From positions 4,340,001 through 4,404,000 of the forward strand of contig OZ243926.1 in the NCBI GenBank assembly GCA_965213765.1: DNA of 64,000 nt, given 5' to 3'. Position 1 is the stretch's first letter. Each line of letters starts with the position of its first letter. This stretch comes from JAJDXO01 sp965213765. Its GTDB lineage: Bacteria; Pseudomonadota; Alphaproteobacteria; Rhodospirillales; UBA2165. The notes beneath the pieces were generated by a model, which had not been told where the DNA came from, did no database searches, and worked only from the letters and a program-made list of their open reading frames with translations. Both the position numbers and the translations under genes were made by a program. Below are positions 43,753-52,523 of the stretch, in pieces.

Positions 43753-43781
43753 AAAAAAAAAGGGCCGCCTCCCGGCGGCCC
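43753..43781 (-). terminator. Rho-independent terminator of the solute-binding protein gene
   Basis: On the minus strand an eight-pair stem GGGCCGCC / GGCGGCCC around loop GGGA, followed by nine T residues. It lies 20 bp beyond the stop at 43803 and is the clearest intrinsic terminator in the window. Confidence 0.9.
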
Positions 43782-43802
43782 AATAAACGCCCAACCGAGC
43801 GG

Positions 43803-45356
43803 TTAGTTCCACTCAATCAGATTGAACAGGAAACCTTCGGGCTTACGGTGACAACAGGTCGGTAGCTTGACCTCCTTGGTATGCGCCACCGCGGAGGCGA
43901 TCGGTACGATTGGCATGGAGTAGCGCTCCTCGGTGACCCGGTCGAACAGCTTCTGATAAATGGCCTCGCGCTTGGAGAGGTCCAGTTCGGTCTGGCCCTG
44001 CTTGTGCCACGCCGCCAACTGCTTGTCGCCGTTGTAATTCCGCGAGCCCGGCAAATAGAAGAAGCCCGAGGTGGAGACCACGTCGGCCTGACCGCCGCCG
44101 TTATCCCACAGGCTGACGAAGGCCTGAACCTTGCCCTGGGCGCGCTTCTTCACGAAACCGCCGATCGCGTTGTTGTCCACCGTCGCCTTGATCCCCAGCT
44201 TACGCAGTTGGCCGGCAACCGCCTCGGCGGTTGGGCGCGACGGACCCCACGTTGTGAGCGCCAGCGAGAAGTCGGGGTCGACGCCCGCTTCCTTGAGCAG
44301 GGCCTTCGCCCGTTTGGGATCGTAAACCGGCGGCGACTTGGTAGCCTTACAGCCGGTATGCCATTCGTGACACATGGAGATTTGCAGCGGATCGCTGGCG
44401 ACCGGTTCCGGTACCAGCGCCTTGGCCAGCCCTCGGCGGTCGATGGCATGCATCAATGCTTCGCGCACCCGCTTATCCTTGAAGATGCCGATCTTCGACC
44501 GGTCGGCGGCATCCACCATGAAATAGATGAACTGGACGGTGCGCCCGACGGTGACCTGCAGGTTCGGCATCTTGGCGAGGTTCACGGCCTGATCCTTGGT
44601 GATTTGGTAGACCATGTCCTGCTCACCGGCGATCAGCCGGGCGATCTGGGTCTGTTTGCTGGCGATGGTCTTGATTTCGACGCGGCCGATTTTCGCCGGT
44701 GATTTCGAGCCCTTCGCGGCGAGCTTGAAATTCGGGTTTTTTTCCAGCAACACGCCGGCGGTCGCATCGACCTTTGTGGCCATGTACGGGCCCGTCCCGA
44801 TGGGCTTCAGACCAAACTTGCTGCGATCCTCAAGCTTGCTGTGAACGGCTTTGGGGAAGATCGGCAGCGACATTATGCGCGATTCGAACGGCGCATATGA
44901 CGCCTTGGTGGAAATCCGCACCGTGTGATCATCCACTTTTACCGCCTTGCTATAGACCCCATAGCGGGTGCCCTTGAATCGGAAGTTAACCTTGGGGTCC
45001 TTGACGAAGTCGAAGGTGTACACCACGTCGTCGGCGGTCACCGGCATGCCGTTGTGAAATTTGACGCCCTTGCGGAGCTTGTACTCGATGGTCAGGGGAT
45101 CGACCCGGGTATACGACTCGGCCAACAGCGGCACCACCTTGCGCGCCTCGACGTCGTAGTAGACCAGCGTGTCGAAGACCATCCGGTCCATCAGGTTGGT
45201 CTGCGGGTTCGGGTCGAACACGGCGTCGATCACCCGAATGGGCTGCGCCACCCCGACCCTCAGCGTGTCCTTGGACTTTTGCGCCGCGGCGGGATCGGCG
45301 ACCGTCGCGAGAAGTACCGCCGCCCCTGCGGACAATGCGTAACGTGCGAATTTCAT
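43803..45356 (-). CDS. ABC transporter substrate-binding protein, family 5 (peptide/nickel type)
   Basis: A 517-residue periplasmic solute-binding protein. The signal peptide is MKFARYALSAGAAVLLATVA, with likely cleavage after DPAAA. The SBP-5 features are TLRVGVAQPIRVIDAVFDPN, LAESYTRVDPLTIEYKLRKG, VKFHNGMPVTADDVVYTFDF and VREALMHAIDRRGLAKALV. The ligand could be a peptide, nickel or another small solute. The ATG at 45354-45356 follows GGAGG. It stands alone with its own terminator; no permease genes are adjacent. It is divergent from the Rieske oxygenase genes. Confidence 0.92.
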   Translation of the reverse strand: MKFARYALSAGAAVLLATVADPAAAQKSKDTLRVGVAQPIRVIDAVFDPNPQTNLMDRMVFDTLVYYDVEARKVVPLLAESYTRVDPLTIEYKLRKGVKFHNGMPVTADDVVYTFDFVKDPKVNFRFKGTRYGVYSKAVKVDDHTVRISTKASYAPFESRIMSLPIFPKAVHSKLEDRSKFGLKPIGTGPYMATKVDATAGVLLEKNPNFKLAAKGSKSPAKIGRVEIKTIASKQTQIARLIAGEQDMVYQITKDQAVNLAKMPNLQVTVGRTVQFIYFMVDAADRSKIGIFKDKRVREALMHAIDRRGLAKALVPEPVASDPLQISMCHEWHTGCKATKSPPVYDPKRAKALLKEAGVDPDFSLALTTWGPSRPTAEAVAGQLRKLGIKATVDNNAIGGFVKKRAQGKVQAFVSLWDNGGGQADVVSTSGFFYLPGSRNYNGDKQLAAWHKQGQTELDLSKREAIYQKLFDRVTEERYSMPIVPIASAVAHTKEVKLPTCCHRKPEGFLFNLIEWN

Positions 45357-45524
45357 TTTCGAATTCCTCCCAGTTCTACGTCTTGGCAAGACTATTTTTA
45401 GCCTGCCCGCTATTATCCTAACGATGGGATATTAACGGACACGGTGTCGGTTGGGTAGATGCAATTGCAACGATCCCCGCAAAAGCGCTACTCTCGTTGA
45501 AATTCCGCATCGGAGGGACCGGAA

Positions 45525-46775
45525 ATGGAAGGCTTCGACCTGGAACTGGAGGCGCGCCCGATTTGGCGCGACGGCGACTATTCCCACATTCCGTTCTGGG
45601 TCTACTCGGATGCCGCCAATTATGAGGCGGAGCTTCGGGATATCTACAAGGGCCCGGTGTGGAATTTCCTCTGCCTGGCAACCGAATTGCCCAAGAACGG
45701 GGATTACAAAGCCACCAAAATCGGCGAGACGCCGGTGTTCGTGGTTCGCGGCGAGGATGGCGTGCTTCGTGGTTTCCTCAATCGCTGCTCCCATCGCGGC
45801 GCGCTGCTGTGCCTGGAGCCGCGGGGCAGCGTCAAACGCCTGACCTGTATCTATCACGCTTGGTCCTATGACCTCGAGGGCAACCTCCGAAACGTGGCGT
45901 TCGAGGACGGCGCGGACGGCCGGGGCGGCATGCCCGACGATTTTGACAAGTCCCGGCACGGTTTGCGGCCGATCGAGGTGACCGAGTTCTGCGGGCTGAT
46001 TTTCGGTTCCTTCGATCCCAGGGTCCCGGATATCGAAACCTACCTCGGGCCGGAATCGGTACGGTTTCTCAAGCGTGCCTTGGGCAAAGCGCCGCTGAAG
46101 CTGATCGGCCGCTCGACCCAGGTCATGCACAACAACTGGAAGCTCTATTTGGAGAACGTGAAGGACGTCTACCACGCGACGATCCTGCATCTGTTTTTTA
46201 CCCGTTTTCGGCTCAACCGTCTCGGACATGAAGGCGGGATAATCGTGAGTGAGAGCGGGGCGCATCACGTGAGTTATTCGAAGATGGATGCCGGGCGCGG
46301 CAATCAGGACTATGCGTTGCAGGATATCCGCTCTACCGGCGAAGGGTTCTCGCTCAATGATCCCTCGCTTCTGGATACCATCGACGAATGGGAAGACGGC
46401 ATCACCGTTCAAATCCAGAGCGTGTTCCCAACCCTGGTCATCCAGGTTATCCAAAATTCCATCGCCATACGTCAGATACTGCCCACCGCGGTCGACCGGA
46501 CGGATCTCAACTGGAATTTCGTCGGCTTCGAAGGAGACAGTGAAGAGATGACCCGCACGCGGGTGAAGTTGAACAACCTTGTTGGCCCGTCCGGGTATAT
46601 TTCCCTGGAGGACGGCGCCATCGGCGGGTTTGTGCAGCGCGCGATCCGCGGCGTCGACGAGGATTCGGGTGTTGTGCGGATGGGTGGCGACGATGTGGCG
46701 ACGGTCGACTACCGCGCCACCGAAACATCCGTCCGGGGGCTCTGGAAAATGTACCGCAGCCTGATGGGCGTTTGA
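45525..46775 (+). CDS. Rieske-type ring-hydroxylating oxygenase, alpha subunit
   Basis: A 416-residue catalytic subunit. The Rieske [2Fe-2S] ligands are in LNRCSHRGALLC and LTCIYHAWSYDLEGNL (C-x-H and C-x2-H, about residues 88-110). The mononuclear iron site is in NVKDVYHATILHLFFTR (D-x2-H-x4-H, about 212-222), with a further aspartate expected downstream. It resembles alpha subunits of anthranilate/salicylate/benzoate-type dioxygenases. The small subunit follows after three bases. No ferredoxin or reductase gene is in the window, so electron partners lie elsewhere. Confidence 0.92.
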   Translation: MEGFDLELEARPIWRDGDYSHIPFWVYSDAANYEAELRDIYKGPVWNFLCLATELPKNGDYKATKIGETPVFVVRGEDGVLRGFLNRCSHRGALLCLEPRGSVKRLTCIYHAWSYDLEGNLRNVAFEDGADGRGGMPDDFDKSRHGLRPIEVTEFCGLIFGSFDPRVPDIETYLGPESVRFLKRALGKAPLKLIGRSTQVMHNNWKLYLENVKDVYHATILHLFFTRFRLNRLGHEGGIIVSESGAHHVSYSKMDAGRGNQDYALQDIRSTGEGFSLNDPSLLDTIDEWEDGITVQIQSVFPTLVIQVIQNSIAIRQILPTAVDRTDLNWNFVGFEGDSEEMTRTRVKLNNLVGPSGYISLEDGAIGGFVQRAIRGVDEDSGVVRMGGDDVATVDYRATETSVRGLWKMYRSLMGV

Positions 46776-46778
46776 GGC

Positions 46779-47261
46779 GTGAGTTCGCCGGAACCGTTGC
46801 AGGCCAAACTGCTGGCGGACGACCTGCTCGCGCGCTACGTCCGCTGTCTGGATGACGGTGACTTGGGTGCGTGGCCCGGATTTTTCACCGATCCCTGTAT
46901 CTATCGGGTGACCCACCGCGCCGATGATCGAGCGGGATATGAGAACGCACTGATATTTGCGGATTCCCGGGGCATGCTCAGGGACCGGGTTAACGCCGTT
47001 GAGAATGTCAGCGTCTATGAGCCGCACGGTTACCGGCATATCGTCGGCGCCAGTCTGATCGAAAAAGTCAACGGCACGTTGATCGACGCTTCGACGTCAT
47101 TTCTTGTGGCGCGCATCATGCAGGACGGCGAGACCTCCGTCTTCGCCACCGGCATCTACCGGGACCGTATAGATATCTCGGGTGACGAACCGTTGTTCGC
47201 CGAGAAGAGTGCGATCATGGACAGTGAACGGGTGGACACCCTGCTCGCTATCCCGCTTTAG
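46779..47261 (+). CDS. Ring-hydroxylating oxygenase, beta (small) subunit
   Basis: A 160-residue NTF2-fold subunit: LLADDLLARYVRCLDDGDLG, AWPGFFTDPCIYRVTHR, NALIFADSRGMLRDRVNAV, EPHGYRHIVG and VFATGIYRDRIDI. It is structural rather than catalytic in known alpha3beta3 dioxygenases. It begins with GTG three bases after the alpha-subunit stop, so translation is coupled. The stop TAG is followed at once by GGTCCGG, the beginning of a degenerate copy of the CTAG-type repeat. Confidence 0.9.
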   Translation: MSSPEPLQAKLLADDLLARYVRCLDDGDLGAWPGFFTDPCIYRVTHRADDRAGYENALIFADSRGMLRDRVNAVENVSVYEPHGYRHIVGASLIEKVNGTLIDASTSFLVARIMQDGETSVFATGIYRDRIDISGDEPLFAEKSAIMDSERVDTLLAIPL

Positions 47262-47357
47262 GGTCCGGCCTCCCGCCTGGTAGGGGAGAGGAATTCCGGA
47301 AACTCATCGGTCATCCGGGCAGGCCGGCCGCCGATTGGTTCCTCGTTTGGCGATGGA

Positions 47358-47741
47358 TCAGCGGTTTGGGTTGTAGAGAAGTTCGATCAGAACGCCATCG
47401 GGATCGGGAAAGAACAGCTGCCGGAGTTCGGTATCGGGCGCGTTGATTTCTTCGTACTCGATGTTGCAATCGTCCAGGCGTCTCCTGGCCGCGTCATAGT
47501 CCTCGATTTGCATGGCAAAATGCGAGATGGCGGCATCCTTGGAGCCGGTGAGCAGCTTGTTGTCGGGCAGCGGCGAGATGATGTGGATGATGGGCCGTCC
47601 GCCGCAGTACATCCAATGGCCCGGCCGGTCGAACGGCGGCCGCTCCCCCGATTTCAGGCCCAGTACGTCTTCATAGAATTTGGCCGACACGTCCACATTG
47701 ACCGCTTCGATATTCACATGATCCAGCGATGAGATTTTCAT
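47358..47741 (-). CDS. VOC-family (glyoxalase/extradiol dioxygenase-like) protein
   Basis: A 127-residue protein with two beta-alpha-beta-beta-beta modules: LDHVNIEAVNVDVSAKFYED, VLGL, then ISHFAMQIEDYDAARRRLDD and LRQLFFPDPDGVLIELLYNP. The histidine in LDHVNIE, the one in SHFAM and the glutamate in LIELL are in metal-ligand positions. The substrate is unknown. The ATG is at 47739-47741; the longer frame is spurious. It is convergent with the Rieske oxygenase beta gene. The 254 bp between this gene and ctaA hold no supported gene. Confidence 0.87.
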   Translation of the reverse strand: MKISSLDHVNIEAVNVDVSAKFYEDVLGLKSGERPPFDRPGHWMYCGGRPIIHIISPLPDNKLLTGSKDAAISHFAMQIEDYDAARRRLDDCNIEYEEINAPDTELRQLFFPDPDGVLIELLYNPNR

Positions 47742-47995
47742 ATTCCGGTTACCCCGTACCGATGCTCTTCGGCAGTTTGTTCCAGCGGGCATGCCGTGTC
47801 CACCCTCGGGAGCTTCCGATCACGTTTGAGAGGGACTTCGCGGCCGCGGCGAAGCGCCTGACCGCTCGATCGGGATATCCTCCAAGATCAGTCCATCGAG
47901 GCCGGTTCGGAGGAAGCGGCGGATAGCATCGTCGTGGGTCTCGACCAACCGGCGTCCGCCGGATAAAACGTGGCCGAGCTTGAATTGGAGGTGAC

Positions 47996-49093
47996 GTGAC
48001 AGCGGCAGGAAAGACCGCCGGATGGGCCACGGATGCGGCAAGGTCAACCGGCCTGGCTCGAGGCCGAAGACTGATCGGCTATTGGCTTTTTGCCATGTGC
48101 GGGATGGTCTTCATCATGGTGATCATCGGCGGCGTAACCCGATTGACCGAATCTGGGCTCTCCATCGTCGATTGGCGTCCGGTAACCGGCTGGCTGCCGC
48201 CGATGGGCGATGCGGCCTGGCTCGCCCTTTTCGAGGCCTACAAACAGACGCCGGAATTCCTGAAGATCAACACTCAGATGGATGTTGAAGGCTTCAAAGG
48301 CATTTTTTGGCTCGAATACATTCATCGGCTTTGGGGCCGCTTGCTCGCTATCGCTTTCGCAGTGCCGTTTCTCTACTTCCTGGTCAAACGTTGGGTAGAC
48401 CGGCCTCTCGCCTGGCGGCTGGTATTGTTCTTCGTGCTTGGCGGGGCACAGGGCGTATTAGGCTGGTTCATGGTCAAGAGCGGTCTGGTGGACGACCCCG
48501 ATGTCAGCCCGTACCGGCTGACCGCCCATCTCGGACTGGCCATCGCCATCTACGCCGCCATGTTCTGGACCGCGCTCGATCTGGTGGTGGAGCGGAACAC
48601 GCGACGGTCCCTTCCCACACACCTCCGCCGCCTATCGGTGGTCATTCTTGGATGGGTCTTCGCCACCATGTTGTCGGGCGGATTTGTCGCCGGCCTCGGC
48701 GCCGGGAAGACCTACAACACGTTTCCGCTGATGGACGGCAAATGGATACCTGACGGGCTGTTCCTTCAGGATCCGGCGTGGCGCAACTTCTTCGAGAACG
48801 TGACGACGGTGCAGTTCGACCACCGGGTGCTGGCCATCGGCGCTCTGCTGCTGATCGCGATCACTTGGGCATTGGCCCTGCGGGCCAGGTTATCGCCCCC
48901 TGAAATGACCCGGTTTCACGTGTTGGCCGGCGTTGGTCTCCTGCAGGTAGCATTGGGCATCTCAACATTGCTGCTGGTGGTGCCCATCTCCCTTGCGGCG
49001 ATCCATCAGGCATTTGCGCTCGTGCTGTTGACGGCCGCCATGCGCGTGGTCTGGTATGGCAGGCCGGTTAAGGCAGCCGCTTCCCGGCGCTAA
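47996..49093 (+). CDS. ctaA: Heme A synthase
   Basis: Oxidises the C8 methyl of heme O to the formyl group of heme A for cytochrome oxidase; an inner-membrane protein. It has 365 residues with about eight membrane helices. Conserved pieces: GGVTRLTESGLSIVDWRPVT, LEYIHRLWGRLLA, TAHLGLAIAIYA, TVQFDHRVLAIGALLL and IHQAFALVLL, whose histidines are the heme ligands of the COX15/CtaA type 2 family. GTG at 47996 follows GGAGGTGAC. It is alone; other cytochrome oxidase genes are outside the window. Confidence 0.94.
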   Translation: MTAAGKTAGWATDAARSTGLARGRRLIGYWLFAMCGMVFIMVIIGGVTRLTESGLSIVDWRPVTGWLPPMGDAAWLALFEAYKQTPEFLKINTQMDVEGFKGIFWLEYIHRLWGRLLAIAFAVPFLYFLVKRWVDRPLAWRLVLFFVLGGAQGVLGWFMVKSGLVDDPDVSPYRLTAHLGLAIAIYAAMFWTALDLVVERNTRRSLPTHLRRLSVVILGWVFATMLSGGFVAGLGAGKTYNTFPLMDGKWIPDGLFLQDPAWRNFFENVTTVQFDHRVLAIGALLLIAITWALALRARLSPPEMTRFHVLAGVGLLQVALGISTLLLVVPISLAAIHQAFALVLLTAAMRVVWYGRPVKAAASRR

Positions 49094-49102
49094 GGAGCGG
49101 GC

Positions 49103-49472
49103 CGGCCCTTTACGAGAGCCGCCGGGAGAAATTCGTCGAACAAGTCCGCCGGTGTTCGACGGTTCACAACAACCTGATCGTTCTGGATTTGCCGGACGAA
49201 GAGATTATATTTTCAGGAAACAGGTTTTTGATCCATGCGCTGTTCCCGGAAGTGAATATTTCCATTCGCGCCATCCGGGGCTCGCGCAGGACGAACACGG
49301 TGTTCGCGGTGGGCAAGTCCGTCTTCAACCGGATGTCGCGCACCAATATGGGCGAACTCGTGCCGAATACGGCGGCGGCGGTCATGAGGCGGCCGGCACG
49401 TGCCACGCCGATAACGACGAGGCGCCGCGAATTCTCGAAGAGGCTGTCCGGCAGATCAACGCGGATGGCTGA
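49103..49472 (+). pseudogene. C-terminal remnant of a DHH-family phosphoesterase, frameshifted
   Basis: One frame gives FVEQVRRCSTVHNNLIVLDL, DEEIIFSGNRFLIHALFPEV, NISIRAIRGSRRTNTVFAVG, KSVFNRMSRTNMGELV. A second frame continues EYGGGGHEAAGTCHADNDEA, PRILEEAVRQINADG and stops at 49472. Together they read as the DHHA1 end of a DHH phosphoesterase, whose GGGGH motif binds substrate. A one- or two-base indel lies near 49361-49365, and the N-terminal DHH catalytic domain is missing. It is therefore doubly broken. No start codon or Shine-Dalgarno is apparent. Confidence 0.7.
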
Positions 49473-49487
49473 GAGTCAGGAGTAAGT

Positions 49488-51017
49488 ATGAATCAAACCG
49501 CGAGGTCCCGATCGACCCGACTGGCCATCGTGGCCGTTGCCGTCATGTTCGCCGGCGCCGGCGGATTGACGGCTTGCGCCAGCGGTGGCACCGAGGTCAC
49601 CCGGGTCTTTGGCGGATTCACCAACGCGTTTACCGCCGACGAGAAATCGGCCGAGAGCGTCGAGACCTTCCGCCAGCTCTTCGATCAGTACGCCAAACGG
49701 GATTCCTCGCGCACCCGGCAGTTGCGCCATTTCCGCGATGCCTATCTGCGGGTCCGTCAGGAGTATGTGCAGTCCATCGACGATGCCGTGCTGATCAAGG
49801 CTGCCGTGGACGGCGTCAAGAAGCTCGAGGGCAAGCCCGGCACATTCACCGCGGCCCAAGTCACCGAAGCCGCCCTCGACGGCATGCTGACCAGTCTGGA
49901 TTCCCATTCCGCGTATCTGAACCCCGACGAATTCCGTGAGAGCCAGGTGAACACCCGCGGCGAATTCGGCGGTCTGGGCATCGAGATCAATATGGAGGAC
50001 GGGTTCGTCAGGGTGATCGCCCCCATTGAGGATACGCCGGCGAGCCGCGCGGGCATCAAATCCGGTGATCTGATCACCCATGTCGATGGCGCCGGGATCA
50101 AGGGGATGTCGTTGATTGAGGCGGTCCGTCTGTTGCGGGGCAAGCCCAGGACCGATGTGCGGCTGACCATCCGGCGGGCGGATGCCGGGGAATTCGACGT
50201 CACGGTAACCCGGGCAATCATCCGGGTACGGCCGGTCAAGTGGAGCACCGAGGGCGATGTCGGAGTCATCCGCATCGCCAGCTTCAATCAGCGGGCCGAC
50301 GACGAAATGCGCCGCGCCGTCAGTGCGATACGCCGCAAACTCGGCGGCAAGCTGCGGGGCTTCGTTCTGGACCTCCGGAATAATCCCGGCGGCCTGTTGA
50401 GTCAGTCGGTGGCGGTGACCGATTCCTTCCTCCACCGGGGCGATATCGTTTCGGTCCGGGACCGGGACGGCAATGGCCGCGCCTTCAACGCTGAAATCGG
50501 CGATCTCGCCGACGAACTGCCCATCGTCGTGTTGATCAACCGCGGGTCCGCCTCGGCCTCCGAAATTGTCGCGGGCGCCCTGCAGGATCAAAACCGGGCA
50601 ACGGTGATCGGCGCACGCTCCTTCGGCAAGGGATCGGTTCAGACGATCACGCCGCTGGACTGGGATGGGGCGCTGCGCCTTACCACGGCGCTTTACTATT
50701 TGCCGAGCGGGCGCTCGATCCAGGGAACCGGTGTCGAGCCGGATATCATCGTCACCGGCGGCAACGCGCCGCCTGATCCGCGGCGCGAGGATCTCCGCGA
50801 CAGCCTCTTTCCCGGTAAAGAGGCCGATTTGCCGCACGCGCTGCAGGTCGAGAAGTATCAGCCCAAACCGGCACGGGCGAAAATTCGTTTGGATGACTGC
50901 CCCGGCGCCGGTGCCGACGACAAGGACCGGATGTTGGGTTGCGCGGTAACGCTGATCAACGACGGGGGCTCCGAGGCCAGGTTCCTCGCTCGCTTCGGCT
51001 CCCGGACCAAACTTTGA
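49488..51017 (+). CDS. S41-family C-terminal processing peptidase, lipoprotein
   Basis: A 509-residue serine protease of the CtpA/Prc group. The N-terminus is a lipoprotein signal (AVMFAGAGGLTAC, lipidated cysteine near residue 30), so it works in the periplasm. A PDZ domain covers about residues 155-245 (GGLGIEINMEDGFVRVIAPI). The S41 catalytic core contains GFVLDLRNNPGGLLSQ, the serine region NRGSASASEIVAGAL near 355, and the lysine in ARSFGKGSVQT about 25 residues on. The AhpD-like selenoprotein gene follows 23 bp downstream and may be cotranscribed. Confidence 0.9.
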   Translation: MNQTARSRSTRLAIVAVAVMFAGAGGLTACASGGTEVTRVFGGFTNAFTADEKSAESVETFRQLFDQYAKRDSSRTRQLRHFRDAYLRVRQEYVQSIDDAVLIKAAVDGVKKLEGKPGTFTAAQVTEAALDGMLTSLDSHSAYLNPDEFRESQVNTRGEFGGLGIEINMEDGFVRVIAPIEDTPASRAGIKSGDLITHVDGAGIKGMSLIEAVRLLRGKPRTDVRLTIRRADAGEFDVTVTRAIIRVRPVKWSTEGDVGVIRIASFNQRADDEMRRAVSAIRRKLGGKLRGFVLDLRNNPGGLLSQSVAVTDSFLHRGDIVSVRDRDGNGRAFNAEIGDLADELPIVVLINRGSASASEIVAGALQDQNRATVIGARSFGKGSVQTITPLDWDGALRLTTALYYLPSGRSIQGTGVEPDIIVTGGNAPPDPRREDLRDSLFPGKEADLPHALQVEKYQPKPARAKIRLDDCPGAGADDKDRMLGCAVTLINDGGSEARFLARFGSRTKL

Positions 51018-51040
51018 CCCAGACCGAGAAGGAGGGAGAG

Positions 51041-52150
51041 ATGGCCGGCAACCCGTTCCCGGATAGCCCGTATGACATTCGGAGCGATCTGTTGAGTGCG
51101 CATGAGGCCGCGCTCACCGGCATTGCCCGTCCCGGCACCTGGCTCACCGCCGGGCAGCGGGTGTGGATTGCCGAAGAAGTCCGCAATGCCCGGAGTTGTG
51201 CGGCCTGCGCCGAACTCAAGGAGGCGCTGTCACCCAACAACCTGTCCCGGGAACATACCTCATTGGGCAATCTGTCTCCGGCGCAGGTGGATATCGTTCA
51301 CCGGGTGGTCACCGATCCCGGCCGGCTCAGTGAGGGGTGGTGCCGGGGACATATTGAAGACGGCATGCTCGAGGGCGAATTCGTCGAGATGATCGGCGTC
51401 ATCGCCATGACCGTGATCATGGATACCTTCGCATTCGGCCTGGGTCTTCCGGTGGCCGTCCTGCCCGAGCCCGCTGCCGGTGAACCCTCGCGCTATTTGC
51501 CGCCGGGCGCCCGGCGCGAGGCAGCGTGGCTCCCCATCGTCGAGCCGGGCGACGAGGTGCCGGAGGACGGTCCCCTGTATCCCACGCCGACGGCCGGCTA
51601 CATTCAACGGGCTCTCAGCATGGTTCCCCAATCGAAGCGCGACTATTGGAATCTTGCCGGCGCCCATTATCTGGAGGGCAGGCAGGTTTATGATTTCGGG
51701 AACAGCGTACGTGCGATCACCCGGCCTCAGATCGAGATCATCGCGGCGCGGATATCGGCACTTCATCAGTGCCTCTACTGAACGACGGCGCATGCCTACA
51801 TGCTCCGTGAGAGCAGCAACGCCGCTGACACCGAAATCGACCTCCACGACATTACGGAGGGATATCGGCATGACACCGGCATCGAGCATGCCGAATTGCT
51901 GATGGGCTTCGCGGAGGCGGTCGCGCGGCGGGACGAGAACGGGACATCGGCTCACCGGCAAGAAATGCTCGAGCTGATGGGTGAGCCGGCAACCGTGGAC
52001 GCGGCGGCCATTGCCGGGGCATTCCATGGCTTTGTACGGCTCGCCGATTCGATTGGGATACCCCACGAGGGAGCTGCGGGCGGCACCGACTCGACCGAAA
52101 TGCGGGATGAAATCGGGATCAGCGACTTCTATCGCGCCCGGATTGCCTAA
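51041..52150 (+). CDS. AhpD-like selenoprotein (in-frame UGA at 51779-51781 as selenocysteine, CxxU)
   Basis: Read through one TGA, the frame gives 369 residues with selenocysteine at position 247. Before it: ARISALHQCLY; after it: TTAHAYMLRESSN. The joined HQCLYUTTAHAYM fits the AhpD/carboxymuconolactone decarboxylase active site C-x-x-C-x3-H, with U replacing the second cysteine. Sequence after the UGA is typical family sequence (DTGIEHAELLMGFAEAVARR). The N-terminal half is a second AhpD-like domain with ARSCAACAE. AhpD-like enzymes are thiol peroxidases or reductants. The ATG follows GGAGGGAGAG. selA-selB lie 6.6 kb downstream, and a SECIS-like hairpin follows the UGA. A conventional caller would split it into 51041-51781 and 51800-52150. 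The alternative is a nonsense mutation. Confidence 0.85.
51787..51823 (+). promoter_or_regulatory. Candidate bacterial SECIS hairpin for the AhpD-like selenoprotein
   Basis: Inner stem TGCTC (51801-51805) with GAGCA (51811-51815), apical loop CGTGA; an outer stem GGCG (51787-51790) with CGCC (51820-51823) encloses an internal loop. The loop begins 25 bases after the UGA and has G in its second position, within the known tolerance for bacterial SECIS elements. Judged by eye. Confidence 0.55.
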
Positions 52151-52523
52151 CAGCCGGCAACCGGCCCGCGTAGCGCCCATTTGCGGCCGAATATCTCCCT
52201 TGGCGGGGCCGGCGGGATACGCGCCGGAGAGCCGCCGATACCGCTCGGCCGTCAGTTCAAGGCCGCAGGCCCCGGCATTCTCGATTAAGATGCTCCTTGC
52301 GGCGTGATCCCGGGATCGGAGGAATTCGTCAACCGGTTGCAGCCGATCCCGAAGGTTGGAATTTCGACGCCCGGGTTGCCAAATTGCCGCGATTCCATGG
52401 CTCCCCCGTAAATTTTGCGTGCAGGTTGTGCGGTTGCCGGTGAACCCTATAGGATCAAATCACGGCGTGGAAAGCACGCCGGGCAAACCTGATCAGCGGC
52501 GGCGGCGCCGGGGGGAAGGGACG
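52151..52523. other. Intergenic region with a possible minus-strand coding relic
   Basis: No intact gene. On the minus strand, about 52345 to 52180 stays open and reads LQPVDEFLRSRDHAARSILI, then ENAGACGLELTAERYRRLSG, which looks like real protein sequence but has no start and no family I recognise. It may be a decayed gene. The last part carries the GGGGGAAGGGACG ribosome-binding site of the LLM gene at 52524. Confidence 0.3.

Noticed and set aside
47820..48047. Minus-strand ORF reading GRRLVETHDDAIRRFLRTGL
   Set aside because: It overlaps the ctaA start and its ribosome-binding site, has no family match and no Shine-Dalgarno; at most a relic.
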